A DNA stretch of 24,249 nucleotides from an uncultured Eubacteriales bacterium (GTDB lineage: Bacteria > Bacillota > Clostridia > Peptostreptococcales > Anaerovoracaceae): positions 1-24,249 of the forward strand of contig CAUEYG010000002.1 of NCBI GenBank assembly GCA_959021945.1, given 5' to 3'. The notes under the pieces are model-generated. The model made no database searches. It was given only the letters and a program-made list of their open reading frames with translations, and had not been told where the DNA came from. Shown here piece by piece: positions 1 through 8,581 of this stretch. The translations under genes were made by a program, and so were the position numbers. The stretch's first letter is position 1; every line of letters begins with the position of its first letter.

Positions 1-899
1 ATGGTATTTTGCAAAAGCAGGAGGATCTCTCAATCAGAATCAATTTTTCAGTGGCAATGATGGAGGAAAATGAGAAAATTTTGGCCATGGAACAAGCGTT
101 TAAAGGTCCTTTTGTAAGGTTTAATGGAGTAAAAGAGTTCTTGGATGGAACGCCTATGGGCTATACCGGCTTTTTAACAGAACCTTATGCCGATAAGCCC
201 GGCTTTGTCAGTGAGCCTTTGGTTCCGCCAGATGTATTCATGGACCGGGTAACAGAGCTGGATGCTAGGAACGTCAGATGCAGGGTCCACTGCTGCGGAG
301 ACGGTGCAGTACGGCTTGCGCTGGATGCCTTTGAGCAGGCAGGGCAAAGAAATGGTTTTCGTGACATGAGGCATGCCATTGAACATATTGAAATCATTTC
401 ACCAAAAGACATCCCCCGTTTTTCAAAGCTTGGGGTCATCGCTTCCGTACAACCGGAGCATGCTCCCCGTACTCACTATAGCACCCATCCTTTTCATCAT
501 CTAGTAGGTCAGGACAGGCTGCGCTATATGTGGCCTTTCCAATCTCTGCTGCAAAGCGGCGCTCATATGGCCTTTGGAACAGATTACCCGGTTGTTGAAT
601 TTACACCCTTTAAAGGTCTGTTCCGCGCAGTGAACAGGCTGACCAATGAGCTGGAACCAGCAGGCGGCTACAATCCCCAAGAAAAAATGGGTCTCCATGA
701 TGCTCTGAAATGTTATACCTTAGGCTCCGCTTTTGCCTGCGGAAGAGAGCGGGAGCTTGGAACCCTGGAACCAGGCAAGCTGGCTGATCTTACAGTCCTT
801 GGAAAAAATCCGTTTTCTGTCATTGGCAACCGGGATCAGATGTTTCATATGCCTGTACTCATGACAATGATGGATGGAAATCTTGTTTTTGAAAAATAA
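1..899 (+). CDS. YtcJ-like amidohydrolase, C-terminal part (5' end outside window)
   Basis: The frame is open from base 3, so the gene enters from the left and only about the last 299 residues are visible. The TTG at position 9 is not a convincing start. Visible motifs fit the amidohydrolase-3/YtcJ family of metal-dependent hydrolases: a metal-ligand histidine in VHCCGDGAVRLALDAF (family form HAIGD), the AIEHIEII strand with its histidine, AFGTDYPV carrying the late catalytic aspartate, and the closing LEPGKLADLTVLGKNPF. HCCGD in place of HAIGD is a small deviation. The family hydrolyses C-N bonds of amides or cyclic amides, but the substrate cannot be read from sequence. A YkvI-type membrane protein follows after 21 nt, probably in the same operon. 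The family call is firm and the substrate is unknown. Confidence 0.88.
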   Translation, partial: GILQKQEDLSIRINFSVAMMEENEKILAMEQAFKGPFVRFNGVKEFLDGTPMGYTGFLTEPYADKPGFVSEPLVPPDVFMDRVTELDARNVRCRVHCCGDGAVRLALDAFEQAGQRNGFRDMRHAIEHIEIISPKDIPRFSKLGVIASVQPEHAPRTHYSTHPFHHLVGQDRLRYMWPFQSLLQSGAHMAFGTDYPVVEFTPFKGLFRAVNRLTNELEPAGGYNPQEKMGLHDALKCYTLGSAFACGRERELGTLEPGKLADLTVLGKNPFSVIGNRDQMFHMPVLMTMMDGNLVFEK

Positions 900-920
900 T
901 TTACGTGCTAGGAGGGTTTT

Positions 921-2006
921 ATGGAAAAGAAAAAATCATCAATGGGAAGCGTGTTGACCGTAGCCGGCACTTATATTGCTTTTGCAATTGGCTCCGGGTT
1001 TGCCACTGGTCAGGAAGTGCTCCAATATTTTACTGTGTTCGGCGCAGGGGCGTTTGCCGGACTTCTCATTTATTTTATTGGCGGCGCTCTTATGGATACG
1101 GAGTTTATTACCATTGGCCAAAAAGAACAGTTTGAAAGAAAAAATGGAGTGTACCGTTATTATTGTGGAAAGTATGTAGGAACTTTTTATGACTATTTTA
1201 CCAATCTGTTTGTCTATATGTCTTACGTTGTAATGTGTTCAGGGGCGGGCGCTGCTCTAAATCAGCATTACGGCCTGCCTTCCTGGGTTGGTGTGGTGTT
1301 GTTGGCAGCTGCCGCAGGGCTGACGGTTACTCTTGGCCTTGAAAAAATTGCTGCGATTATAGGAAAGATTGGGCCTGCCCTAATTATCATTACCATTTTA
1401 ATCTGTATTCCAAATATCTTTAACGGAGCATCTTCCATCAGCCAAGGCATGGACCTGGCTCCTAAGCTGGATTTCATTAAGGCAGCGGATTCCTGGTGGC
1501 TTTCCGTCTTTAATTATCTGGGATTTGGAATCCTCTGGATGGTATCTTTTCTCCCGGCTTACGGAAAGACGCTGAACAGTACAAAGCAGGCGGCTGCCGG
1601 CCAGGTCTTAGGTGTGGCGCTCTTTACCGTAACCGCCCTGATCGTGGTGTTAGCTATGTTTTCCAATATGGCTTCTATGGAAGGATCTCAGATCCCTATT
1701 TTAACCTTGGCTTCAAACTTGAGTCCTGCCTTTGGAAGTATCTTTGCCATTATTATTTTACTTGGCATTTATTCTTCTGCAGTGCCCCTTCTCTACGGTC
1801 CTGCCACCCGTTTTGTTGATGAAAAAACCGCCAAAGGGAAAACAGTCATGGTGATACTTGCCTTGGTGGGCGCAGCTATCGCTCTGCTGCTGCCATTTAA
1901 TGAGCTTTTAAACATCATCTATACGGTAAACGGATATGTTGGGATTATCTTTATTCTGTTGGTGATTCTCAAAGTCATCGTAAGAAATATACAGAAAAAA
2001 GCTTAG
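921..2006 (+). CDS. YkvI-family multi-pass membrane protein (putative transporter)
   Basis: This is a 361-residue, very hydrophobic protein with about ten predicted transmembrane segments. The first, GTYIAFAIGSGFATGQEVLQ, contains the glycine-rich IGSGFATGQE motif typical of YkvI proteins, which resemble amino acid/sodium symporters in fold. Later helices end in a lysine-rich tail. AGGAGGG lies at 910-916 just before the ATG. It sits 21 nt downstream of the amidohydrolase, so a permease feeding that hydrolase is a reasonable inference. A hairpin terminator follows the stop. No substrate has been established that can be carried over safely. Confidence 0.85.
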   Translation: MEKKKSSMGSVLTVAGTYIAFAIGSGFATGQEVLQYFTVFGAGAFAGLLIYFIGGALMDTEFITIGQKEQFERKNGVYRYYCGKYVGTFYDYFTNLFVYMSYVVMCSGAGAALNQHYGLPSWVGVVLLAAAAGLTVTLGLEKIAAIIGKIGPALIIITILICIPNIFNGASSISQGMDLAPKLDFIKAADSWWLSVFNYLGFGILWMVSFLPAYGKTLNSTKQAAAGQVLGVALFTVTALIVVLAMFSNMASMEGSQIPILTLASNLSPAFGSIFAIIILLGIYSSAVPLLYGPATRFVDEKTAKGKTVMVILALVGAAIALLLPFNELLNIIYTVNGYVGIIFILLVILKVIVRNIQKKA

Positions 2007-2020
2007 TTGTTTTTGAAGAA

Positions 2021-2061
2021 AAAATCCTGAACCTGCGTGATGATAGCAGTTTCAGGATTTT
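2021..2061. terminator. Bidirectional hairpin terminator between convergent genes
   Basis: An 11-bp perfect stem (AAAATCCTGAA at 2021-2031 with TTCAGGATTTT at 2051-2061) encloses a smaller CTGC/GCAG stem. A/T-rich sequence lies on both sides, giving a U-rich tail in either direction. It separates the plus-strand ykvI-like gene from the minus-strand rpn-like gene, whose stop lies at 2069. Confidence 0.8.
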
Positions 2062-2068
2062 GTCACTT

Positions 2069-3022
2069 CTAATTTTCTTTTATTATAGCTTTCGCATACA
2101 TTTTTCGCTCCGCTTCTTCAATCATTAGCACCTCCATAGCCTGATCAAAAGTCAAGTTCATACTTCCCATTAGATTACGAATGATTGCTAGCATTTTCGC
2201 TTCATTTTCTTTCTTTGCTTTTTCAGCAGTTTCTCTTGCTGCTTCTTTTGCGGCCTCTCTTGCGGCCTCTCTTCTTGCTTCATATATGGCCTGTGTATAT
2301 GTCATAAAATCATTCCTCCTTTTTGGCGTTTCCTTGATTTTATTAATTTCTTTTTCTATCGCCCCTACCAGTGGGTCACTACTCTCTTCTTCCGGATGGG
2401 AAATGTAGCTTACAAGGGCTTTCAGTCCCGGTGTCAGATTGTCTGTCATGCCTTTTGCATTGATGAAGATTTTCGCCGTTCCATCTTCCAGTTTGTGATC
2501 CAGTTGCTCCTCACACCTGCTTGTATAGGTGTACTTTGCCAGGTTCAAACCAAATGGGTCAAAGTTGCAGATAAAAATCACATAGGACTGCGGGAGGTCT
2601 TCAAAGTCTTCTCCCTCTTTTAACACAGACACGTCGATGTTACTCTGATAATATCTTGCCCGTTTGGCCAGATTCCGTTTTGGCATGGCCTGCATTTCGA
2701 TAGAATAAATCGTACCTTCTTCATCCTCCACATAATGGTTCTCGTCCCTGTTTGCATAGCAAACAGCGGAGAGACCTTATGCTTTAATGCCCCACAATTC
2801 GCACTGCGAGAGTGGTTTGGCATTTGTCGTATAGGCATCCAGACGAATCCCCCTTGCCTCTGATGTATCTTTCATGGATTTCTGCGTCTCTATCAATTCC
2901 ACCCGGCTCAGCTTCACATCCAAAATGGTTTCGATCACCCCTTTGCAGATCTCGGTATTCTCCATTACCGCACCAAACATAAAATCGTCAAGATATTCTA
3001 ATTCCTCGAACCGTTTACTCAT
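2069..3022 (-). pseudogene. Rpn/PD-(D/E)XK nuclease-transposase family gene, interrupted by a 99-nt insertion
   Basis: The first piece (3022 down to 2777) starts MSKRFEELEYLDDFMFGAVM and runs to the RLDAY motif, which holds a catalytic aspartate. The second piece resumes as VEDEEGTIYSIEMQ, carrying the catalytic E-x-Q motif, and ends in an alanine-rich coiled coil with repeated REAA/KEAA followed by MNLTFDQAMEVLMI. Family members normally read RLD-Y directly into the V/A-E-D-E segment. Here 99 nt (2732-2830) separate them. The insertion keeps the frame but carries a TAA at 2777-2779. Rpn proteins are recombination-promoting DNases, often annotated as putative transposases. As read, the product is split between its two catalytic halves, so the nuclease is probably inactive. 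The downstream piece begins with a GTG at 2731 but has no evident ribosome binding site. Confidence 0.8.
2732..2830 (-). repeat. 99-nt palindromic insertion element of two tandem hairpins
   Basis: The insert is bounded by TAT on each side (2732-2734 and 2831-2833). Read on the minus strand, hairpin A (2824-2787) has an outer AATGCC/GGCATT stem, then CCAC/GTGG, then TCGC/GCGA around a 3-nt loop. Hairpin B (2780-2732) has TGTTTGC/GCAAACA closed by TAT, extended outward by GGTCTC against GAGAACC. Together they fill almost the whole insert. Length is exactly 33 codons, and its only stop in the host frame is TAA at 2777-2779. It looks like a small non-autonomous palindromic repeat. Copy number elsewhere cannot be seen here. 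Confidence 0.6.
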
Positions 3023-3111
3023 CTCCCCTCAAACACCCCCTTGTTTCCTTCTCTTTATTTTATTACAATGATACATGAGCGGCTACTTGCTTTTACAACA
3101 TTACCCCTTCC

Positions 3112-3378
3112 CTATCTGCGACATCCTCCCCTGTTTCCGCATCCATATCCCATTCCATTTTGAAATCCCTTTCCAGCACCAGTTCTACCCCTATGCATAC
3201 TGTAATTATCACAGATTCCATCTCCATCTACATCAACAAAAGCACAGCCTGCATAAGCATAGTCACAAACTCCATCCTCATTTATATCTGTAAAATGAAG
3301 CCCCTGCCCCTGTCCTGCCGCCAATCCACCTGCTGTTATCAGTGTAGCTGTCACAATCCCTACTACCAATTCTTTCAT
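3112..3378 (-). CDS. Small exported protein with two EF-hand-like calcium loops
   Basis: The 88-residue product starts MKELVVGIVTATLITAGGLA, a typical signal peptide with a short charged end and a hydrophobic core. The mature part carries two acidic loops, DINEDGVCDY and DVDGDGICDN, each spaced like an EF-hand or dockerin calcium loop and each containing a cysteine. The tail is rich in Gly, Arg and Cys. The start is set at 3378 rather than at the ATG at 3393, because GGAGG inside that upstream ATG region is the ribosome binding site for the 3378 ATG. An extended -10 box lies at 3421-3429. Function is unknown. Calcium binding outside the membrane is an inference from the loops only. Confidence 0.7.
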   Translation of the reverse strand: MKELVVGIVTATLITAGGLAAGQGQGLHFTDINEDGVCDYAYAGCAFVDVDGDGICDNYSMHRGRTGAGKGFQNGMGYGCGNRGGCRR

Positions 3379-3420
3379 ACTTGTTTCCTCCATTTCATTC
3401 CACTGCCTGATGTTACTCTT

Positions 3421-3429
3421 ATTATACCA
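3421..3429 (-). promoter_or_regulatory. Extended -10 promoter for the small exported protein gene
   Basis: On the minus strand the sequence reads TGGTATAAT, a consensus TATAAT preceded by TG-N. No good -35 is found at normal spacing, which fits an extended -10 promoter. It lies about 43 bp upstream of the chosen start at 3378. Confidence 0.55.
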
Positions 3430-3458
3430 CTTCCAGAAGCAAAAAGGCCTTTGATTTC

Positions 3459-4577
3459 CTACAAAATCTGCAGCTTTCGAAAAAGCTGCTTCTGATTGTT
3501 GACGCCGATCTTCTGGTAAATAGTGTAGAGGTGCCTCTTCACCGTAGCCTCACTGATATACAGCTCTTTTGCAATTTCCGGGTTAGTAAGGCTTCTTTTC
3601 AGGGATAAAAATATAATTTCAAATTCCCGGTTGGACAGATGATATTCTTCTTTTAAGGCAGTAAGTCGCTTGGTGAAAATATCAGAGATATAGTAAATAG
3701 CCGCAGTAATCTTCTTTTTCGCAGCATCGTTATAGGCTAACTGCACCATATACGTATCATCTTCAATATGAACGGGAATAGGTCCAAGTGTACATAGATC
3801 AGGGTCTTTTAATAATTTTTTCACGCACTGAGTAATCTGTTTTGTAAATTCACTGTCCTCCAAAGACCCTCTGTATGTTTTGGCAAATTGGGAAAAAGAA
3901 GCGTTATTGCTGAGTATATTAGCACTGCTGTCATAAGCGCACAGTCCGAGAGTTTCAATATTATCCAGGGTCCAGTTTTCCTCCGGCTGTGCGCCTTCCT
4001 GCCGGCTCCGTGCTCCGCCATCAGGGCAGCAAAACTCCGCCTCCATTCGATCAGACAGATAGGGCTGAAAAAACTTTACAAGTTCCAGATCCTTTTCCTT
4101 AAACTCCACCTTTTCATTGGTTCTGAACAATCCTAAAATGGCGATTATATCACAGCCCTGAGGAAGAGGAATATTGGCGTCAATGGAAATTTCCAGACTG
4201 GCGCTTGAAGCGAACTCCTGGAAGTATTTCGTTTCCCTCCGCTCCTGCATGGAAAAAAGATCAGAATTGCGGAAAGCAATATAGTCCTGCTGTGATAAAA
4301 TAGGCAGTACATCATCATTATGCATATAAGTTGTCACATAATTATTGATTTCCTCTGTAGACCAATTGACAGGGCGAAAAGATTCCATTTCATATTTTTT
4401 CGTGTCCTGATTATAACGAAAAAACATAAAGTCACTTTTGTCAAAATAGATCAGAGACTTTAGTTTTGTCATAAACCGTTCTGTGAATTCAGCCAACGTC
4501 AGGCTCTTATCATAAATGCATCGGATCATATCGCTTATGGTCTTTACCTCTTCCATTGTAAAACTAATATTGTTCAT
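3459..4577 (-). CDS. LuxR-family transcriptional regulator
   Basis: A 372-residue protein. The last 65 or so residues are a LuxR/GerE helix-turn-helix: LSNREFEIIFLSLKRSLTNPEIAKEL, then YISEATVKRHLYTIYQKIGV with the invariant TVK-H pattern. Roughly residues 25-180 look like a GAF-type sensory region (SDFMFFRYNQDTKKYEMESF onward), without a receiver domain or phosphoacceptor site. It is transcribed divergently from the EutH-glycyl radical enzyme operon with 277 bp between the starts, so it is the likely regulator of that operon, perhaps sensing its substrate. AAGGAG lies 10 nt before the ATG and a good sigma-70 promoter lies upstream. The DNA-binding assignment is firm. The ligand and target are inference. 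Confidence 0.85.
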   Translation of the reverse strand: MNNISFTMEEVKTISDMIRCIYDKSLTLAEFTERFMTKLKSLIYFDKSDFMFFRYNQDTKKYEMESFRPVNWSTEEINNYVTTYMHNDDVLPILSQQDYIAFRNSDLFSMQERRETKYFQEFASSASLEISIDANIPLPQGCDIIAILGLFRTNEKVEFKEKDLELVKFFQPYLSDRMEAEFCCPDGGARSRQEGAQPEENWTLDNIETLGLCAYDSSANILSNNASFSQFAKTYRGSLEDSEFTKQITQCVKKLLKDPDLCTLGPIPVHIEDDTYMVQLAYNDAAKKKITAAIYYISDIFTKRLTALKEEYHLSNREFEIIFLSLKRSLTNPEIAKELYISEATVKRHLYTIYQKIGVNNQKQLFRKLQIL

Positions 4578-4640
4578 TATACGGATACTCCTTCACATTT
4601 CCGGCCTCTGAAACACAGAATCTTCGGACCTTTCCTCTAT

Positions 4641-4669
4641 AGTATACGAAACCCTCCTGTTTTTTTCAA
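4641..4669 (-). promoter_or_regulatory. Sigma-70 promoter of the LuxR-type regulator gene
   Basis: On the minus strand, TTGAAA (4669-4664) and TATACT (4646-4641) are separated by 17 nt. The start codon lies about 64 nt downstream of the -10 box. Confidence 0.65.
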
Positions 4670-4806
4670 CAAAAGACCATACTCAGCCGTCGCATTGCGA
4701 CTTTAGTTGTAATTGGAAAAAACACGATAAGCCTTTTGTTTTAAAAATAATCTGATAATTTCAAAAAGATTCGTTTTTGGTTGGATTTCAAAACCCATTC
4801 TCAATG

Positions 4807-4823
4807 CTACAATTTAATTGTAG
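4807..4823 (+). promoter_or_regulatory. Palindromic operator candidate overlapping the -10 of the EutH operon
   Basis: CTACAAT (4807-4813) and ATTGTAG (4817-4823) form a perfect inverted repeat with a TTA spacer. The left half contains a -10-like TACAAT. No good -35 sits at normal spacing (the nearest is TTTCAA at 4786), which fits an activator-dependent or otherwise controlled promoter. The ATG at 4855 follows with GAGGAGG at 4842-4848. Confidence 0.4.
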
Positions 4824-4854
4824 TTATTATTGATGAATAAAGAGGAGGTTATAC

Positions 4855-6153
4855 ATGGTTTTATTAGGACAAATTATTATCTGGATTATCATGGCCTGCG
4901 CGGTCATCGGCGTCATTGGCGCTATCCGAGATGAAAAGCACGGAATTGGAAAAGAATTTATGACTGCATTTGAACAGCTTGGCATTATTTTTATTCCTTT
5001 CGCCGGTATGCTGGCTTCCATGCCTTACATTGAAAAGTTTGTGATCTTTGCCTTTGGAGGCCTTTTTGAAAAGATCGGCGCTGATATCTCCATTGCCGGA
5101 GCACTGATTATGGCGCCGGATATGGGCGGCTACCAGATCACAGAATCCCTGGCACAAAGCCCGGAAACATGGGTCATTGCACTCTTTGTCAGCTATTGCT
5201 CTGGTCCTATCATCTGCTATTCCATTCCAATGGGCTTTTCCATCATTGATAAGCGGGACCACAAATTCTTTGGCCTTGGAATTATGGCAGGAATCCTGAG
5301 CATCCCTTTTGCTGTTATGGCAATGACTCTCCTTGTAAAATTGACAGGAACACCAGTGAGAGAAACCATTTCCAATACAGCTCCTTCTGATTTTCATCTC
5401 CTGTACTCCTGGGGACAAATCTGGATCAACATGCTGCCGATCTTGGTCTTCTGCCTGATTTTGGCTCTGCTACTGCGATTTTTCATTGACATTATGGTAA
5501 AAGCCTTTCTCGTGTTTGGCCGGTTTTTAGACATTGCCATTAAAATTGTGCTGGTCCTTTCCATTGTTGAATACTTTACAGGCATTTTTTCAAAGCTCTT
5601 CTCTGGCTGGGCCTTCGCACCTATTATCGCTGACGCAGAAGATCAATTCAGAGCTCTGGAAAATGCCGGATACATTGCCCTGATGCTGGCGGGAGCATAT
5701 CCAATGATTTACCTGATTGATAAATACTTTGGAAAAGCACTCCAAAAGCTTGGTGCTAAATGCGGCTTTACCGAGCACGGGAGCATCGGAATCTTTGCTA
5801 CCTGCGCAGAACAGATCGCTATGTTTGGCATTGTAAAAAAGATGATCCCGGAAGACAAAGTAAAAGTAGTGGCTTTATCTGTATGCGGTTCCTGGATTTT
5901 AGGCGCTCATATTTCCATTACCGCCAACTTTCAGCCATCTCTCTTGGCCATTATTTTAATCGGCAAAATCATAGGTGCGGCTGTGGCTGTTTGTTTTGCC
6001 CTGTGGCTGGCCGTTCCTATGGCCAGAAAATTGGAATCCAAGGATCGGGAAAAAGGTGTTATTGAACAGGATGAATATTTAGAAGAGGAAGCAATCCTGG
6101 CAGCAAGAAAAAACAAGAAACATAAAGGAGGAAATGAAGATGTTGCAGTTTAA
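4855..6153 (+). CDS. EutH-family inner membrane transporter
   Basis: This 432-residue protein has about ten hydrophobic segments. It matches the ethanolamine permease family EutH along its length: APDMGGYQITESLA (EutH LACDMGGFFLAKELA), GPIICYSIPMGFSIID, a LAGILSIPF-like stretch at AGILSIPF, NMLPILVF, LAGAYPMIYLIDKYFGK, and AMFGIVKKM. The E. coli protein is about 408 residues; the extra length here is a charged C-terminal tail. No other eut gene or microcompartment shell gene is present. The stop overlaps the glycyl radical enzyme start by 14 nt, so the two are translationally coupled, and the natural reading is that this protein imports that enzyme's substrate. Ethanolamine itself is not proven. 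Confidence 0.82.
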   Translation: MVLLGQIIIWIIMACAVIGVIGAIRDEKHGIGKEFMTAFEQLGIIFIPFAGMLASMPYIEKFVIFAFGGLFEKIGADISIAGALIMAPDMGGYQITESLAQSPETWVIALFVSYCSGPIICYSIPMGFSIIDKRDHKFFGLGIMAGILSIPFAVMAMTLLVKLTGTPVRETISNTAPSDFHLLYSWGQIWINMLPILVFCLILALLLRFFIDIMVKAFLVFGRFLDIAIKIVLVLSIVEYFTGIFSKLFSGWAFAPIIADAEDQFRALENAGYIALMLAGAYPMIYLIDKYFGKALQKLGAKCGFTEHGSIGIFATCAEQIAMFGIVKKMIPEDKVKVVALSVCGSWILGAHISITANFQPSLLAIILIGKIIGAAVAVCFALWLAVPMARKLESKDREKGVIEQDEYLEEEAILAARKNKKHKGGNEDVAV

Positions 6154-8563
6154 CAGAACAGAGGAACAAATGGGTACATGGTCTTTGGAAGGGGAAAATA
6201 AGTTTCCAAGGATTGAACGGCTGCTGGATCGTTATTGGCAGTGTGCTCCGGCAGTGGATGTTGAAAGAGCAAAAATTTATACCCAGGTCTACAAGGATAC
6301 GGAAGGAGAAGATGTTCTCATCAGAAGGGCTAAGGCCTTTCAGGCATATTGCGAGCAACGGGAAATCCGTATTCCGCAGGACCAGCTCATCGCAGGTGAT
6401 GCGGCGAGAGAACCAAGAGGCGGTGTTGTGGATCCTATCTTTCACTGCGGCTGGCTCAGCGAAGAGGTAGATACCATTTCCACCAGAAAACAGGACCCTT
6501 ATCTGATTTCTGAGGAGGACAAGACCGTACTTAAGGAAGAAATTTTCCCTTACTGGAAAGGAAAGTCCGTCAGTGAACACTGGCTCAAACAAATCCCCCC
6601 TTATGTGAGAGACCTGGCAGTGAAAACCGGCATCATTGATGTGGAAATCAAGACACAGAGTGCGGCGGGAGAAACAGCCCCATACTGGGAAATGGTATTT
6701 GAAAAAGGATTTGGCCGGATCAGAGAAGAAGCCCAGGCAGCCATAGATGCTCTGGATGAATCAAACCCTGAAGATTTTGCCAAAATCACCTTTTTTAAAG
6801 CTTCCTTGCTGACCCTGGAAGGGATGCGCACTTACATGAAACGTCTGGGAGACCTGGCTGCAGAAATGGCTGGTAGCGCCAAAGGAGAGCGCAAGAAAGA
6901 GCTAGAACAAATGGCCCGCAACTGTTATGCTCTCATGGACAGCAAGCCGACTACCTTCTGGCAGGGCCTGCAGTTTGTCTACTTTATTTTAGTGGGCTGC
7001 CTTATGGAAGGAAACGGCCCTTCTTATTCACCGGGAAGAGTTGACCAGTATCTCTATCCTTTATACGATAAGGATGTATCCTCCGGCTCCCTGACTGTAC
7101 AAAAAGCGCTGGAACTCATTGAAGCCTTTTATATTAAAACAGCGGAAACCACTTGGTTTTTAAGTGAAAATGCTGTCATGTATTTTGCCGGCTATCAGCC
7201 CTTCCACAGCCTGATCGTAGGCGGCATCAATAAAAAGGGCAAGGATGTGACCAACCAGCTTTCTTATCTGTTTTTAACCGCTAAAATGGATGTGCAGCTT
7301 CATGGACCTTCGGTCTGTGCCAGAGTTCACCAGCAGTCGCCGGAAGATTTTATCCTCCATGTGGCAAAGCTGGCAAGGCTGGGTACCGGGTTCCCTGCTA
7401 TTTACAATGATGAAGTGGCGGTAAAGATGATGCTCCTTTCCGGCGGCACTATGGAGGAAGCCAGAAACTATCAGATGGTAGGCTGTGTAGAACCTTTTAT
7501 CGGCGGCAAAATGGCCAAATGGTCTGACGGCGGCCACTACAACTTTGCTTCCGCAATGGAATTTGTACTTACTGGCGGCAAAAGCATGATGAACGACAAG
7601 CGGCTGCTGGGCCTTGAGACTGGAAATCCGGAGAACATGACCTTTGATGAAATCAAACAGGCAGTAAAAGATCAGCTGGCCTATATGATCAAAGCCATCA
7701 GTATTTGCGCCAATGTAAATGAAAAAGTCTGCGCAGAACTGACGCCTTATCCTTTTGTATCCACTTTGCTGGATGGAACCTATCGGACAGGCAAAGATCT
7801 GACTGCAGGCGGTGTGAAGTACACAATAGGACCTGCTTTGATTGGAACAGGTATTGCTGATTTGGTCAATTCTCTGTCCGCCATTAAAAAGCATGTTTAT
7901 GATGATAAAACCATTACTATGGGGCAGCTCATCGAAGCTCTGGAGCAAAATTTCCAAGGCTATGAAGATATGCGCTTGATGCTGCAAAACACAACGCCGA
8001 TGTACGGCAATGATGTAGAGGAAGTAGACGAACTGGCAGGAGAGATGACGGATTTTGCCTATGACGTTATCTCAGACTGCAAATCCTGGAGAGGACCTCA
8101 CTTTATTTCCGGCCTGTACCCGGTATCCTCTCATGTGCCTCACGGTCTGGTAGTAGGCGCGCTGCCATACGGCAGACTGGCAGGAAAAGCCCTGGCTGAC
8201 GGCTGCTCGCCTAACGGCGGCACAGACCAGGACGGTCCTACGGCAGTTTTAAAATCAGTCTCCAAGGTAAACCATGAGGTGCACACTTCGGGAACTCTGC
8301 TGAATATGCGGCTTGATCCGGCCAGTGTGGAAGGAGACTTAGGACTGAAACGGATTTCACAGATTATCCGTACTTTTGTAGATTTAAACATCTACCATAT
8401 TCAGTTTAATGTGGTAAGCAGTGAAGTCCTGCGCTGCGCTCAGGAAAGCCCTGATGAGTACAAATCCCTCATCGTCCGGGTGGCAGGCTACAGCGCCTAC
8501 TTTACAGAGCTTTGCAAAGAAATGCAGGATGACATTATCAGCAGAACCATCCATATGGCTTAA
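6140..8563 (+). CDS. Glycyl radical enzyme, dehydratase/lyase (C-x-E) class, substrate unassigned
   Basis: An 807-residue member of the pyruvate formate-lyase-like superfamily. The thiyl-radical cysteine and general-base glutamate are in MVGCVEP (Cys449, Glu451), the signature of eliminases such as choline trimethylamine-lyase, glycerol dehydratase and isethionate lyase, not of true formate lyase. The radical glycine is Gly783 in RVAGYSAYF, 25 residues from the C-terminus. After the cysteine the sequence reads GGKMAKWSDGGHYNF, unlike my recollection of the GWHDAAFFN stretch in choline and isethionate lyases. GETAP (Glu178) stands where relatives have a GH-x-P motif. The start at 6140 is preferred over 6134 because AAAGGAGG at 6124-6131 is 8 nt upstream of it. 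The activase gene follows after 18 nt. Class is firm, substrate open. Confidence 0.85.
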   Translation: MLQFNRTEEQMGTWSLEGENKFPRIERLLDRYWQCAPAVDVERAKIYTQVYKDTEGEDVLIRRAKAFQAYCEQREIRIPQDQLIAGDAAREPRGGVVDPIFHCGWLSEEVDTISTRKQDPYLISEEDKTVLKEEIFPYWKGKSVSEHWLKQIPPYVRDLAVKTGIIDVEIKTQSAAGETAPYWEMVFEKGFGRIREEAQAAIDALDESNPEDFAKITFFKASLLTLEGMRTYMKRLGDLAAEMAGSAKGERKKELEQMARNCYALMDSKPTTFWQGLQFVYFILVGCLMEGNGPSYSPGRVDQYLYPLYDKDVSSGSLTVQKALELIEAFYIKTAETTWFLSENAVMYFAGYQPFHSLIVGGINKKGKDVTNQLSYLFLTAKMDVQLHGPSVCARVHQQSPEDFILHVAKLARLGTGFPAIYNDEVAVKMMLLSGGTMEEARNYQMVGCVEPFIGGKMAKWSDGGHYNFASAMEFVLTGGKSMMNDKRLLGLETGNPENMTFDEIKQAVKDQLAYMIKAISICANVNEKVCAELTPYPFVSTLLDGTYRTGKDLTAGGVKYTIGPALIGTGIADLVNSLSAIKKHVYDDKTITMGQLIEALEQNFQGYEDMRLMLQNTTPMYGNDVEEVDELAGEMTDFAYDVISDCKSWRGPHFISGLYPVSSHVPHGLVVGALPYGRLAGKALADGCSPNGGTDQDGPTAVLKSVSKVNHEVHTSGTLLNMRLDPASVEGDLGLKRISQIIRTFVDLNIYHIQFNVVSSEVLRCAQESPDEYKSLIVRVAGYSAYFTELCKEMQDDIISRTIHMA

Positions 8564-8581
8564 AACACAGGAGAATCGGCT

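Noticed and set aside
3462..3489. GCAGCTTT/AAAGCTGC hairpin at the 3' end of the LuxR-type gene
   Set aside because: It is within codons and followed on the minus strand by only ATTTTG, too weak to call a terminator.
4864..5418. 184-codon open frame on the minus strand
   Set aside because: Antisense to the EutH-type gene, with no ribosome binding site or domain.
7274..7987. 237-codon open frame on the minus strand
   Set aside because: It lies wholly antisense to the glycyl radical enzyme, whose catalytic motifs are clear; the translation has no recognisable domain.
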